Shown here: positions 1 to 5,601 of the stretch, piece after piece
Numbering within the stretch: the stretch's first letter is position 1
Layout of the letters: each line of letters begins with the position of its first letter
Notes under the pieces: model-generated
The model's database searches: none
What the model saw: the letters and a program-made list of their open reading frames with translations, nothing else
Told to the model about the DNA's origin: nothing
Position numbers and translations under genes: made by a program
Assembly: GCA_027357125.1 (NCBI GenBank)
Contig: DAHVVW010000130.1
Location: 1 to 6,447, forward strand
Reading direction: 5' to 3'
Source: Clostridiales bacterium
GTDB lineage: Bacteria > Bacillota > Desulfitobacteriia > Desulfitobacteriales > Desulfitobacteriaceae
Length of the DNA: 6,447 nt

Positions 1-1
1 T

Positions 2-868
2 CAAGCTGAGGGGGATCCCAATCAAGTTGCTCAGATCATTCAAGATACCGTAGCCCATCGGGGGAAACAGCACAATCCTGTGACTGGCTCAGGGGGGATG
101 CTTACCGGTAAAGTAAAAGCAATTGGTTCAGCTCTGTCCGGACGCGATCTGCGGATTGGCGACCGCATTGCTACGTTAGTGTCCTTGTCTCTTACACCCT
201 TGCATATTGCCAAAATAAAGACGATTCATATGGATACCGATCAAGTGGAAATTCAAGGAGAGGCCATCCTGTTTGCCAGTGGTATCTATGCTAAGATCCC
301 AGATGACATGCCGGCGAAACTAGCTTTAGCTGTGCTTGATGTGGCGGGTGCTCCGGCTCAGACCGCTAAGATTGTCAAACCTGGTGCTACGGTGGTTGTA
401 ATCGGGGGCGGCGGAAAGTCGGGACTACTATGTTTGCATGAAGCTTGCAAACACGCGGGAGTTACCGGCAAAGTGATCGGCATCAGTCATTCGCCGGAAG
501 GGGTGAAACGAATGAAGGAATCAGGCCTCCCCGTGATAGCAATCCAAGGGGATGCCCGAGATGCTTTAGGGATGTTGCGGGAAATTGAGAAACAAACCGA
601 GGGAAAAATGGCGGATTTGACTTTAAACATGGTCAATATATCTAATACTGAATTGGGGAGCATCATCATTACCAAAGATAAAGGCACGGTCTATTTCTTC
701 AGTATGGCCACTTCATTTACGGCAGCGGCCCTTGGGGCGGAAGGCATCGGCAAAGATGTGACCATGCTGGTCGGGAATGGTTATACCGAGGGACACGCGG
801 AAATTGCTTTGGAAATTATGCGCGAGAATCCTCGCTTGCGTGCAATTTATGAAAAAACATATGCCTAA
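2..868 (+). CDS. kdd: L-erythro-3,5-diaminohexanoate dehydrogenase, 5' end missing
   Basis: Kdd (EC 1.4.1.11) oxidatively deaminates 3,5-diaminohexanoate to 3-keto-5-aminohexanoate with NAD(P) in the cytoplasm, the step between the aminomutase KamDE and the cleavage enzyme Kce. The frame is open from the left edge: the reading from base 2 gives 26 residues before the GTG at 80, and these run smoothly into a GKQHNPVTGSGGM stretch typical of Kdd, so the GTG at 80 is internal and the true start lies outside. A glycine-rich dinucleotide-binding loop, VVVIGGGGKSG, sits at about 392-424, after a predicted beta strand. 288 residues are visible; the family is about 345 from memory, so roughly 55-60 N-terminal residues are missing. 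It ends with TAA at 866-868. The identity rests on these motifs plus the neighbouring kamD, kamE, kal and kce, and is strong. The N-terminal substrate region cannot be judged. Confidence 0.92.
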   Translation, partial: QAEGDPNQVAQIIQDTVAHRGKQHNPVTGSGGMLTGKVKAIGSALSGRDLRIGDRIATLVSLSLTPLHIAKIKTIHMDTDQVEIQGEAILFASGIYAKIPDDMPAKLALAVLDVAGAPAQTAKIVKPGATVVVIGGGGKSGLLCLHEACKHAGVTGKVIGISHSPEGVKRMKESGLPVIAIQGDARDALGMLREIEKQTEGKMADLTLNMVNISNTELGSIIITKDKGTVYFFSMATSFTAAALGAEGIGKDVTMLVGNGYTEGHAEIALEIMRENPRLRAIYEKTYA

Positions 869-903
869 GTCTGATGGTTCCCATCCTACTGATCTAGGTC
901 ACT

Positions 904-910
904 GGGAGGT
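904..910 (+). promoter_or_regulatory. Ribosome binding site for the KamB-like gene
   Basis: GGGAGGT ends 4 bases before an in-frame TTG at 915. None of the upstream in-frame ATGs (777, 849, 861) has a comparable site, so this purine run decides the start chosen. The same GGAGGT plus TTG arrangement is seen at kamD. Confidence 0.6.
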
Positions 911-914
911 CGAA

Positions 915-1949
915 TTGCGTTCCAGAGTCGCATCTTTTCCCATCCTGGTTTTTGCAGGACTCGTTAAGAATGCGGGGAAAACTACGGCCTTAAATACCGT
1001 AAATACTCTGTTCCCGGACGAACCCCTCGGATTAACTTCGATTGGCTATGACGGTGAAGCACACGATGCGATTTACCGCCATCCCAAGCCTTCGATTCCG
1101 GTTCGCCCGGGGCAACTCATTCTTACAGCAGAACGCTTTCTCCCGGAGATACCGAACGGATATGACGTACTTGAAGCTTGGGGAAAACACCCGCAGTTTG
1201 GGGCATGGCTCATCCTACGAATAACGGCTCCCGGTAATTTCCGCATGGCCGGTCCCTCTATTCTCTCAGAACTCCGTGAAGGAATTTCTCGCTTGCGCCA
1301 CTATGGTGCGACCCGGATTCATGTGGATGGGGCCTTAAATCGTCTCTCTCACATTGCCCTCAAGGAGAATACGGCAGATTCACAAAATATGGATTCAGCC
1401 GTGATCCTCAGTACGGGAGGAGCTTTGGGAAACACGTTAAATGAAGTAACCGAACGAACCCAACGTATCCTGGAATTATTCCGGCTCCCCGTCTTGTCAT
1501 CTTCAGATGGTTCCACCTTCGGCAAGCCAAGCCTTGATATTCCGCCAGATCAAAACGCCTATTCTTACCAGGGCACTTGGTTTTCCCTGCCGCCTTTTCT
1601 CTCGAACCAAGACGTGAAAGCCTTGCTCCCACCCCAAGCTGAAGCCATTTATCTTAAGGGTGCCTTTACCGATTCCTTATACTTAGCTCTTCGTGCTGCA
1701 GGGCGTTTACCTGGACAATTCATTGTTCGAAGCCCTGCTCATATCTTGCTTTCACCCAGCGTATGGAGCGGTTTAAAGTCCCGCGGAATCGAAGTTAAAC
1801 TGCTGGAACGCCCGCATCTCGTGATGCTCACTTTAAGTCCGTGGCATCCCTTAACGCCAATCCCAACGGAACGGATCGCGGAAACGCTGCTTCCTTATTC
1901 CCATGTTCCCCTTGTGGACATCCAAAGACAACACGTATGGTTACCATAA
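915..1949 (+). CDS. kamB: P-loop NTPase-like protein, probable lysine 5,6-aminomutase reactivase subunit (KamB-like)
   Basis: This gene lies between kdd and kamD. I infer that it is the KamB-type accessory protein found beside kamDE in lysine fermenters, thought to help reactivate the B12 enzyme after its cofactor is damaged; I recognise it by context and by its P-loop, not by a full family match. Near the N-terminus is AGLVKNAGKTT, a P-loop with lysine at residue 22 (codon 978-980); five residues, not four, separate the glycine from GKT, a slightly unusual Walker A. Then follow LTSIGYDGE, a possible switch element, and HVDGALNR (Asp at 1326-1328), a Walker B candidate. The C-terminal half has no motif I know. 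No membrane segment or signal peptide is evident. Start: TTG at 915 has GGGAGGT just upstream and places the P-loop at the N-terminus as usual. ATG at 849 or 861 (overlapping kdd) or 777 are alternatives with no clear ribosome site. 344 residues from TTG, 366 from 849. Confidence 0.72.
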   Translation: MRSRVASFPILVFAGLVKNAGKTTALNTVNTLFPDEPLGLTSIGYDGEAHDAIYRHPKPSIPVRPGQLILTAERFLPEIPNGYDVLEAWGKHPQFGAWLILRITAPGNFRMAGPSILSELREGISRLRHYGATRIHVDGALNRLSHIALKENTADSQNMDSAVILSTGGALGNTLNEVTERTQRILELFRLPVLSSSDGSTFGKPSLDIPPDQNAYSYQGTWFSLPPFLSNQDVKALLPPQAEAIYLKGAFTDSLYLALRAAGRLPGQFIVRSPAHILLSPSVWSGLKSRGIEVKLLERPHLVMLTLSPWHPLTPIPTERIAETLLPYSHVPLVDIQRQHVWLP

Positions 1950-1978
1950 TACCTGCAAATAGCCTAATTTTATCCCAT

Positions 1979-1984
1979 GGAGGT
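1979..1984 (+). promoter_or_regulatory. Ribosome binding site for kamD
   Basis: GGAGGT lies 8 bases before TTG at 1993. No in-frame ATG lies nearby, so this site fixes the kamD start on a non-ATG codon. The 43-base gap after the KamB-like gene (1950-1992) holds no hairpin or obvious promoter, so readthrough from upstream is expected. Confidence 0.85.
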
Positions 1985-1992
1985 GCTTCCTG

Positions 1993-3621
1993 TTGACTCG
2001 CCCCTACATTCAAAACAAACTTAATTTGGATCCGGATCTCATAACGAGAGCAAGAATACTGGCTAAAGACATCGTAGGGCAAATTACTCCGTTTATTCTC
2101 TCCCACAGCACGGTCAGTGTCGAACGCACGGTCCTGCGGTTGCTGGGTATCCATGGCGTTAACCCGGAGGGAATTCCCCTGCCAAACATCGTCATCGATC
2201 ACTCAAAAGAACATCACCTCCTCGAAGAAGGGGCGGCACGCATCCTCGCCAAGGCCTGTCTCCACTTGAAGTCGGAGCCACAAACCCTGGCTGAAGGGTT
2301 GGCACACGATGAAATAACGTTCGAGACCCTTTCTGATTTTCCAGAGGATCAAATTAGAAAAAAGGCCTTTGAACTTGCTCAGCCCGCGGTGGAACAAATT
2401 CGCCAACAACGCCAAGCACGTGAACACTCCGTTTCCAAGTTGAGTGAAGGCCCAGAACCTTACCTCTACGCTATTGTCGCCACCGGCAATATTTATGAAG
2501 ATGTTGTCCAGGCGCGGGCAGCCGCACGTCAAGGGGCCGACATCATTGCAGTGATTCGCTCAACCGGTCAAAGCCTGCTTGATTATGTACCTGAGGGACC
2601 AACGAGTGAGGGATTTGGCGGCACCTTTGCTACCCAGGAAAATTTCCGGATCATGCGAGAGGCTTTAGATGAAGTCGGGCAAGAACTCGGACGTTACATT
2701 CGGCTTACAAACTACTGTTCCGGGCTGTGTATGCCGGAGATCGCTGCCATGGGCGCCTTGGAACGATTGGATGTGATGCTCAATGACTCTATGTACGGCA
2801 TCATTTTTCGGGACATCAACATGCAGCGTACCTTCATCGATCAGTACTTTTCCCGCTTAATCAACGGTTTTGCCGGGATCATTATCAATACCGGAGAGGA
2901 CAATTATCTTACCACAGCCGATGCGATGGAAGCCGCGCATACCGTTCTTGCTTCGAATTTCATCAACGAACAATTTGCTTTTCTGTCCGGACTTCCGGAA
3001 GAACAACAGGGGCTGGGGCATGCGATGGAAATCAATCCGGAAGTGCCGGATGCGTTCCTGTATGAAATCGCTCAAGCCCAACTCATTCGGGAAGTCTTTC
3101 CCCGCTCGCCCATTAAATACATGCCGCCCACGAAATACATGACCGGAGACATTTTCCGCGGCCATGTTCAGGATGCGCTTTTCAATGTGGCCTCCGTCTT
3201 AACCGGTCAGAGCATTCATCTTTTGGGGATGCTCACCGAAGCCATTCACACGCCCTTCATGCAGGATCGTTTTCTTAGTCTGGAGTCCGCTAAACTCATT
3301 TTTAAAACCATGGGGCACTTCCCTGAAGAAATGACCTTTGTTGCGGGTGGCAAGGTGCAACAGCGCGCTCAAGCCACTCTTCAAGAAGCGATCAGCATGC
3401 TGGAAGAGATTCAAAAAGGCGGTCTGTTTAAGGCGCTTGAACAGGGCATGTTCGCGGATATATCGCGCAAACCGACAAGTGGTCGGGGACTCGACGGAGT
3501 GTTTGCCAAAAGTCCTCACTACTTGAATCCATTTCTGACTCTACTTGCCTCCGATCACTTCGCAGTGTCTGAAACAGCAAGAATTCCACTTAAAGAAGGT
3601 GATCTTGATGCCAACGCTTGA
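1993..3621 (+). CDS. kamD: Lysine 5,6-aminomutase alpha subunit
   Basis: KamD is the large subunit of the adenosylcobalamin- and PLP-dependent lysine 5,6-aminomutase (EC 5.4.3.3), which moves the terminal amino group of beta-lysine or D-lysine from C6 to C5. It forms the TIM barrel that holds PLP and substrate; KamE brings B12. Residues that I remember from the Clostridium sticklandii enzyme as contacting PLP or substrate all occur here with a constant offset of +5: Arg189 and Ser194 (IRSTGQS), Ser243 (NYCSGLC), Tyr268 and Arg273 (MYGIIFR), Asp303 (GEDNY) and Glu416. This argues for an active enzyme. The product is 542 residues, somewhat longer than the roughly 516 I recall for the studied protein, and the surplus falls mostly at the C-terminus. 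It starts at TTG with a strong ribosome site and overlaps kamE by 14 bases, which fits coupled synthesis of the two subunits. Confidence 0.97.
   Translation: MTRPYIQNKLNLDPDLITRARILAKDIVGQITPFILSHSTVSVERTVLRLLGIHGVNPEGIPLPNIVIDHSKEHHLLEEGAARILAKACLHLKSEPQTLAEGLAHDEITFETLSDFPEDQIRKKAFELAQPAVEQIRQQRQAREHSVSKLSEGPEPYLYAIVATGNIYEDVVQARAAARQGADIIAVIRSTGQSLLDYVPEGPTSEGFGGTFATQENFRIMREALDEVGQELGRYIRLTNYCSGLCMPEIAAMGALERLDVMLNDSMYGIIFRDINMQRTFIDQYFSRLINGFAGIIINTGEDNYLTTADAMEAAHTVLASNFINEQFAFLSGLPEEQQGLGHAMEINPEVPDAFLYEIAQAQLIREVFPRSPIKYMPPTKYMTGDIFRGHVQDALFNVASVLTGQSIHLLGMLTEAIHTPFMQDRFLSLESAKLIFKTMGHFPEEMTFVAGGKVQQRAQATLQEAISMLEEIQKGGLFKALEQGMFADISRKPTSGRGLDGVFAKSPHYLNPFLTLLASDHFAVSETARIPLKEGDLDANA
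3594..3601 (+). promoter_or_regulatory. Ribosome binding site for kamE, inside the end of kamD
   Basis: AGAAGGTG lies 6 bases before ATG at 3608, within the last codons of kamD. It selects ATG 3608 over the upstream in-frame ATG at 3545, and suggests that ribosomes finishing kamD restart on kamE. Confidence 0.75.
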
Positions 3622-4351
3622 CCTTAAAAAGGTTCGTCCCTATGGGGATACCCTTGATGATGGCATGGTACAATTTTCCTTGACTTTGCCCGTTCCCTTT
3701 GGAGAAGAAGCGCAGGAGGCCGCCCGGCGGTGGGCGTTGGAAAGCGGCTTTCAAGACCCTAAAGTCGTGCATGCGCATGATTTGGGAGAAGGCTTTTGTT
3801 TCTTCGTGCTTTATGCGCGTTCGCTTGTCTCTATTGACTTTACAGAGATTGAAATCCCTAAACTTACCCATGAACGCTTAGACAAGTCAGAAATCGAAAA
3901 CCGTATCCGCACTCTGCTGGGCCGCAAACTGGTCGTGGTGGGTGCCTGCATCGAGAGCGACGCCCACACGGTCGGCATCGATGCCATCATGAACATGAAA
4001 GGGTATAACGGACATAAAGGACTGGAGAGCTATCACGAAATCGACGCTTTCAATCTCGGGGCTCAAGTTCCTTGTGAAGAGTTAGTGGCCAAAGCGCACG
4101 AGGTCTCCGCGGATGCGATCTTAATCTCCCAAGTGGTCACGCAAAAAGACCTCCATCTCCGCAACCTTACCCGGATGGTCGAACTCCTCGAACTGGAGGG
4201 ACTCCGCGAACATTTCCTTTTGATTGCCGGAGGGCCAAGGATTAACTATGAATTAGCCAAAGAGTTAGGCTATGATGCCGGCTTCGGTCCCGATACCTAT
4301 GCGGAGGATGTGGCAAGCTTTGTTCTTGACCGGATATTAATTCAGAAGTAA
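3608..4351 (+). CDS. kamE: Lysine 5,6-aminomutase beta subunit, B12-binding
   Basis: KamE is the small subunit of lysine 5,6-aminomutase. It carries the Rossmann-type cobalamin domain and also supplies the lysine that holds PLP in the resting enzyme. Residues 1-30 (VRPYGDTLDDG) form the dimerisation start typical of the family. The base-off B12 motif DxHxxG is Asp118-His120-Gly123 (DAHTVG), followed by the SxV element at Ser174 and GG at 208-209. Lys131 lies exactly 11 residues after His120, the same spacing as His133 and Lys144 in the C. sticklandii enzyme, so the PLP-binding lysine is present. The 247-residue product is slightly short of the roughly 260 usual, with the difference at the N-terminus. 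ATG 3608 is chosen for its ribosome site and because the family-like sequence begins there; a TTG lies directly before it. It overlaps kamD by 14 bases, and kal follows after 9 bases. Confidence 0.97.
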   Translation: MPTLDLKKVRPYGDTLDDGMVQFSLTLPVPFGEEAQEAARRWALESGFQDPKVVHAHDLGEGFCFFVLYARSLVSIDFTEIEIPKLTHERLDKSEIENRIRTLLGRKLVVVGACIESDAHTVGIDAIMNMKGYNGHKGLESYHEIDAFNLGAQVPCEELVAKAHEVSADAILISQVVTQKDLHLRNLTRMVELLELEGLREHFLLIAGGPRINYELAKELGYDAGFGPDTYAEDVASFVLDRILIQK

Positions 4352-4355
4352 GGAG
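4350..4355 (+). promoter_or_regulatory. Ribosome binding site for kal
   Basis: AAGGAG overlaps the TAA stop of kamE and lies 5 bases before ATG 4361. There is no room for a promoter, so kal must be read from the kamDE message. Confidence 0.8.
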
Positions 4356-4360
4356 CGGTA

Positions 4361-4759
4361 ATGTTGTACGAAAGTAAAATCAGGTTGCGCATCAGTTCCG
4401 GAGATGCCCACTACGGCGGTGGCTTAGTAGACGGGGCGCATATGCTGAAACTTTTTGGAGATGTGGCCACCGAATTACTCATCTATACAGATGGGGATGA
4501 AGGTCTCTTTGTGGCCTATGACAGTATTGAGTTTCTGGCCCCGGTCTTAGCCGGAGACTATATCGAAGCAACAGGCGTTATCACGCATTATGGAAATACA
4601 TCGCGCACCATGAGGTTTGAAGCAAAAAAGGTTATTGCCCCACTACCTGGCAGCGATTCCGCCGCTGAAATTCTTGAAAAACCCATTTTAGTCTGTCGAG
4701 CAACCGGAACCTGCATGGTGCCCAAGCAAAAACAACGTCATGAACCACCTAGGAGGTGA
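4361..4759 (+). CDS. kal: 3-aminobutyryl-CoA ammonia-lyase
   Basis: Kal (EC 4.3.1.14) removes ammonia from L-3-aminobutyryl-CoA, one of the two Kce products, giving crotonyl-CoA, which enters beta-oxidation or butyrate formation. The protein is a small single-domain hotdog-fold enzyme of 132 residues, close to the roughly 127 of known Kal proteins. Visible family features are the N-terminal strand followed by [14 protein letters not shown], where the central helix of the hotdog fold begins with a conserved Asp and a glycine run, then [18 protein letters not shown], the paired strands common to thioesterase-like folds. The last 15 or so residues are basic and polar, cover the ribosome site of kce, and look poorly conserved. 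No signal peptide or membrane segment. Assignment rests on size, the glycine-rich motif and position between kamE and kce; a generic acyl-CoA thioesterase is the main alternative but unlikely here. Confidence 0.93.
   Translation: MLYESKIRLRISSGDAHYGGGLVDGAHMLKLFGDVATELLIYTDGDEGLFVAYDSIEFLAPVLAGDYIEATGVITHYGNTSRTMRFEAKKVIAPLPGSDSAAEILEKPILVCRATGTCMVPKQKQRHEPPRR
4751..4757 (+). promoter_or_regulatory. Ribosome binding site for kce, inside the end of kal
   Basis: AGGAGGT lies 6 bases before ATG 4764 and forms part of the last codons of kal. It selects ATG 4764 over the in-frame ATG at 4740, which would put the ribosome site inside the kce coding region. Confidence 0.88.
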
Positions 4760-4763
4760 GCCT

Positions 4764-5582
4764 ATGGAGAAGCTAATTATTACTGCCGCCCTCGTCGGTG
4801 CCGAAGTCACGCGCCAACAAACCCCATACCTTCCCCTTTCACCACGAGAAATTGCCAATGAAGCAAAAAGAGTTCGCGATGCCGGCGCTTCTATTGTCCA
4901 TTTGCATATGCGCGATGAAACAGGAAACCCCACACAGGACAAAGCAGTTTTCGCCGAGGCGATTTCCTACATTCAAGTTGAAACCGATCTCATTATTCAA
5001 GTATCCACAGGAGGTGCCGTGGGGATGACCGCTGAGGAAAGGGTCCAGCCCGTAACCTTGGCACCGGAAATGGCTTCCCTTAGTACGGGAAGTGTCAACT
5101 TCGGGGATGAGGTTTTCAGTAATCCCTTACCCATGGTTCGTGAGTTTGCCCAAGTTTGTCAAACCTATCAGGTTAAACCGGAAATTGAAGTATTTGAAAG
5201 CGGAATGGTTCAAAACGCTTTAAACCTTGTGCAGCAGGGACTGCTTCATGATCCTTTACACTTCAATTTCGTTTTAGGGGTTTCCGGGGGAATGCCGGCA
5301 ACCGCTAAAAACTTGCTCTTCCTTCTTGATTTAATCCCGCCAACGGCAACCTGGACAATTTCCGGTATGGGCAAGCATCAGTTAGGCATGAATACCCTGG
5401 GTATTCTATTAGGGGGACATGTGCGAACGGGGCTTGAGGACAATATTTATTACCGGAAAGGGGTTCTGGCGGAAGGGAACGCCCCCTTGGTGGAACGCCT
5501 GGTGAAAATTGCCAAGCATCTGGAGCGACCGGTTGCTACCCCCGAGGAAGCGCGCAAAATTCTTAGCTTACGTCAAAAGTAG
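4764..5582 (+). CDS. kce: 3-keto-5-aminohexanoate cleavage enzyme (BKACE family, DUF849)
   Basis: Kce (EC 2.3.1.247) condenses 3-keto-5-aminohexanoate with acetyl-CoA and cleaves it to acetoacetate and 3-aminobutyryl-CoA, using a divalent metal, usually zinc. The protein is a 272-residue TIM barrel, the normal length. With ATG 4764 as start, Glu14, His46 and His48 (HLHMRD) carry the same numbers as the catalytic Glu14 and the metal ligands His46 and His48 of the Cloacimonas enzyme as I recall them, which supports this start independently of the ribosome site. RTGLEDN supplies Arg221, Glu225 and Asp226, five lower than the remembered Arg226, Glu230 and Asp231, so a short deletion lies between. 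VSTGG at 80-84 fits the barrel strand next to the active site. Substrate specificity within BKACE varies, but the surrounding kdd, kal and kamDE settle it. It begins 4 bases after kal and is followed by the ligase after 19 bases. Confidence 0.97.
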   Translation: MEKLIITAALVGAEVTRQQTPYLPLSPREIANEAKRVRDAGASIVHLHMRDETGNPTQDKAVFAEAISYIQVETDLIIQVSTGGAVGMTAEERVQPVTLAPEMASLSTGSVNFGDEVFSNPLPMVREFAQVCQTYQVKPEIEVFESGMVQNALNLVQQGLLHDPLHFNFVLGVSGGMPATAKNLLFLLDLIPPTATWTISGMGKHQLGMNTLGILLGGHVRTGLEDNIYYRKGVLAEGNAPLVERLVKIAKHLERPVATPEEARKILSLRQK

Positions 5583-5587
5583 CATGA

Positions 5588-5593
5588 GGGAGG
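5588..5593 (+). promoter_or_regulatory. Ribosome binding site for the acetoacetate-CoA ligase gene
   Basis: GGGAGG lies 8 bases before ATG 5602. An in-frame ATG at 5584 would have the site inside its own coding region and has no ribosome site of its own, so 5602 is preferred. Confidence 0.75.
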
Positions 5594-5601
5594 CAAGCGG
5601 G

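Noticed and set aside
80..82. GTG at 80 as the start of kdd
   Set aside because: The frame continues open to the left edge with sequence that fits the Kdd family, and no ribosome site precedes it. The valine is internal.
1950..1992. Possible terminator or promoter between the KamB-like gene and kamD
   Set aside because: The 43 bases are A/T-rich but show no stem-loop with a T-run and no paired -35/-10 boxes. Readthrough is the simpler reading.
1828..2202. A 124-codon minus-strand open frame spanning the KamB-like / kamD junction
   Set aside because: It covers the kamD ribosome site and the start of kamD in the antisense sense, with no recognisable product. It is a chance frame.
3545..3607. 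A longer KamE starting at ATG 3545
   Set aside because: It would overlap kamD by 77 bases, has no ribosome site, and adds 21 residues unlike the family start. ATG 3608 has a good site.
4740..4763. A longer Kce starting at ATG 4740
   Set aside because: It would place the strong AGGAGGT site inside the gene, and would shift Glu14, His46 and His48 away from the known numbering.
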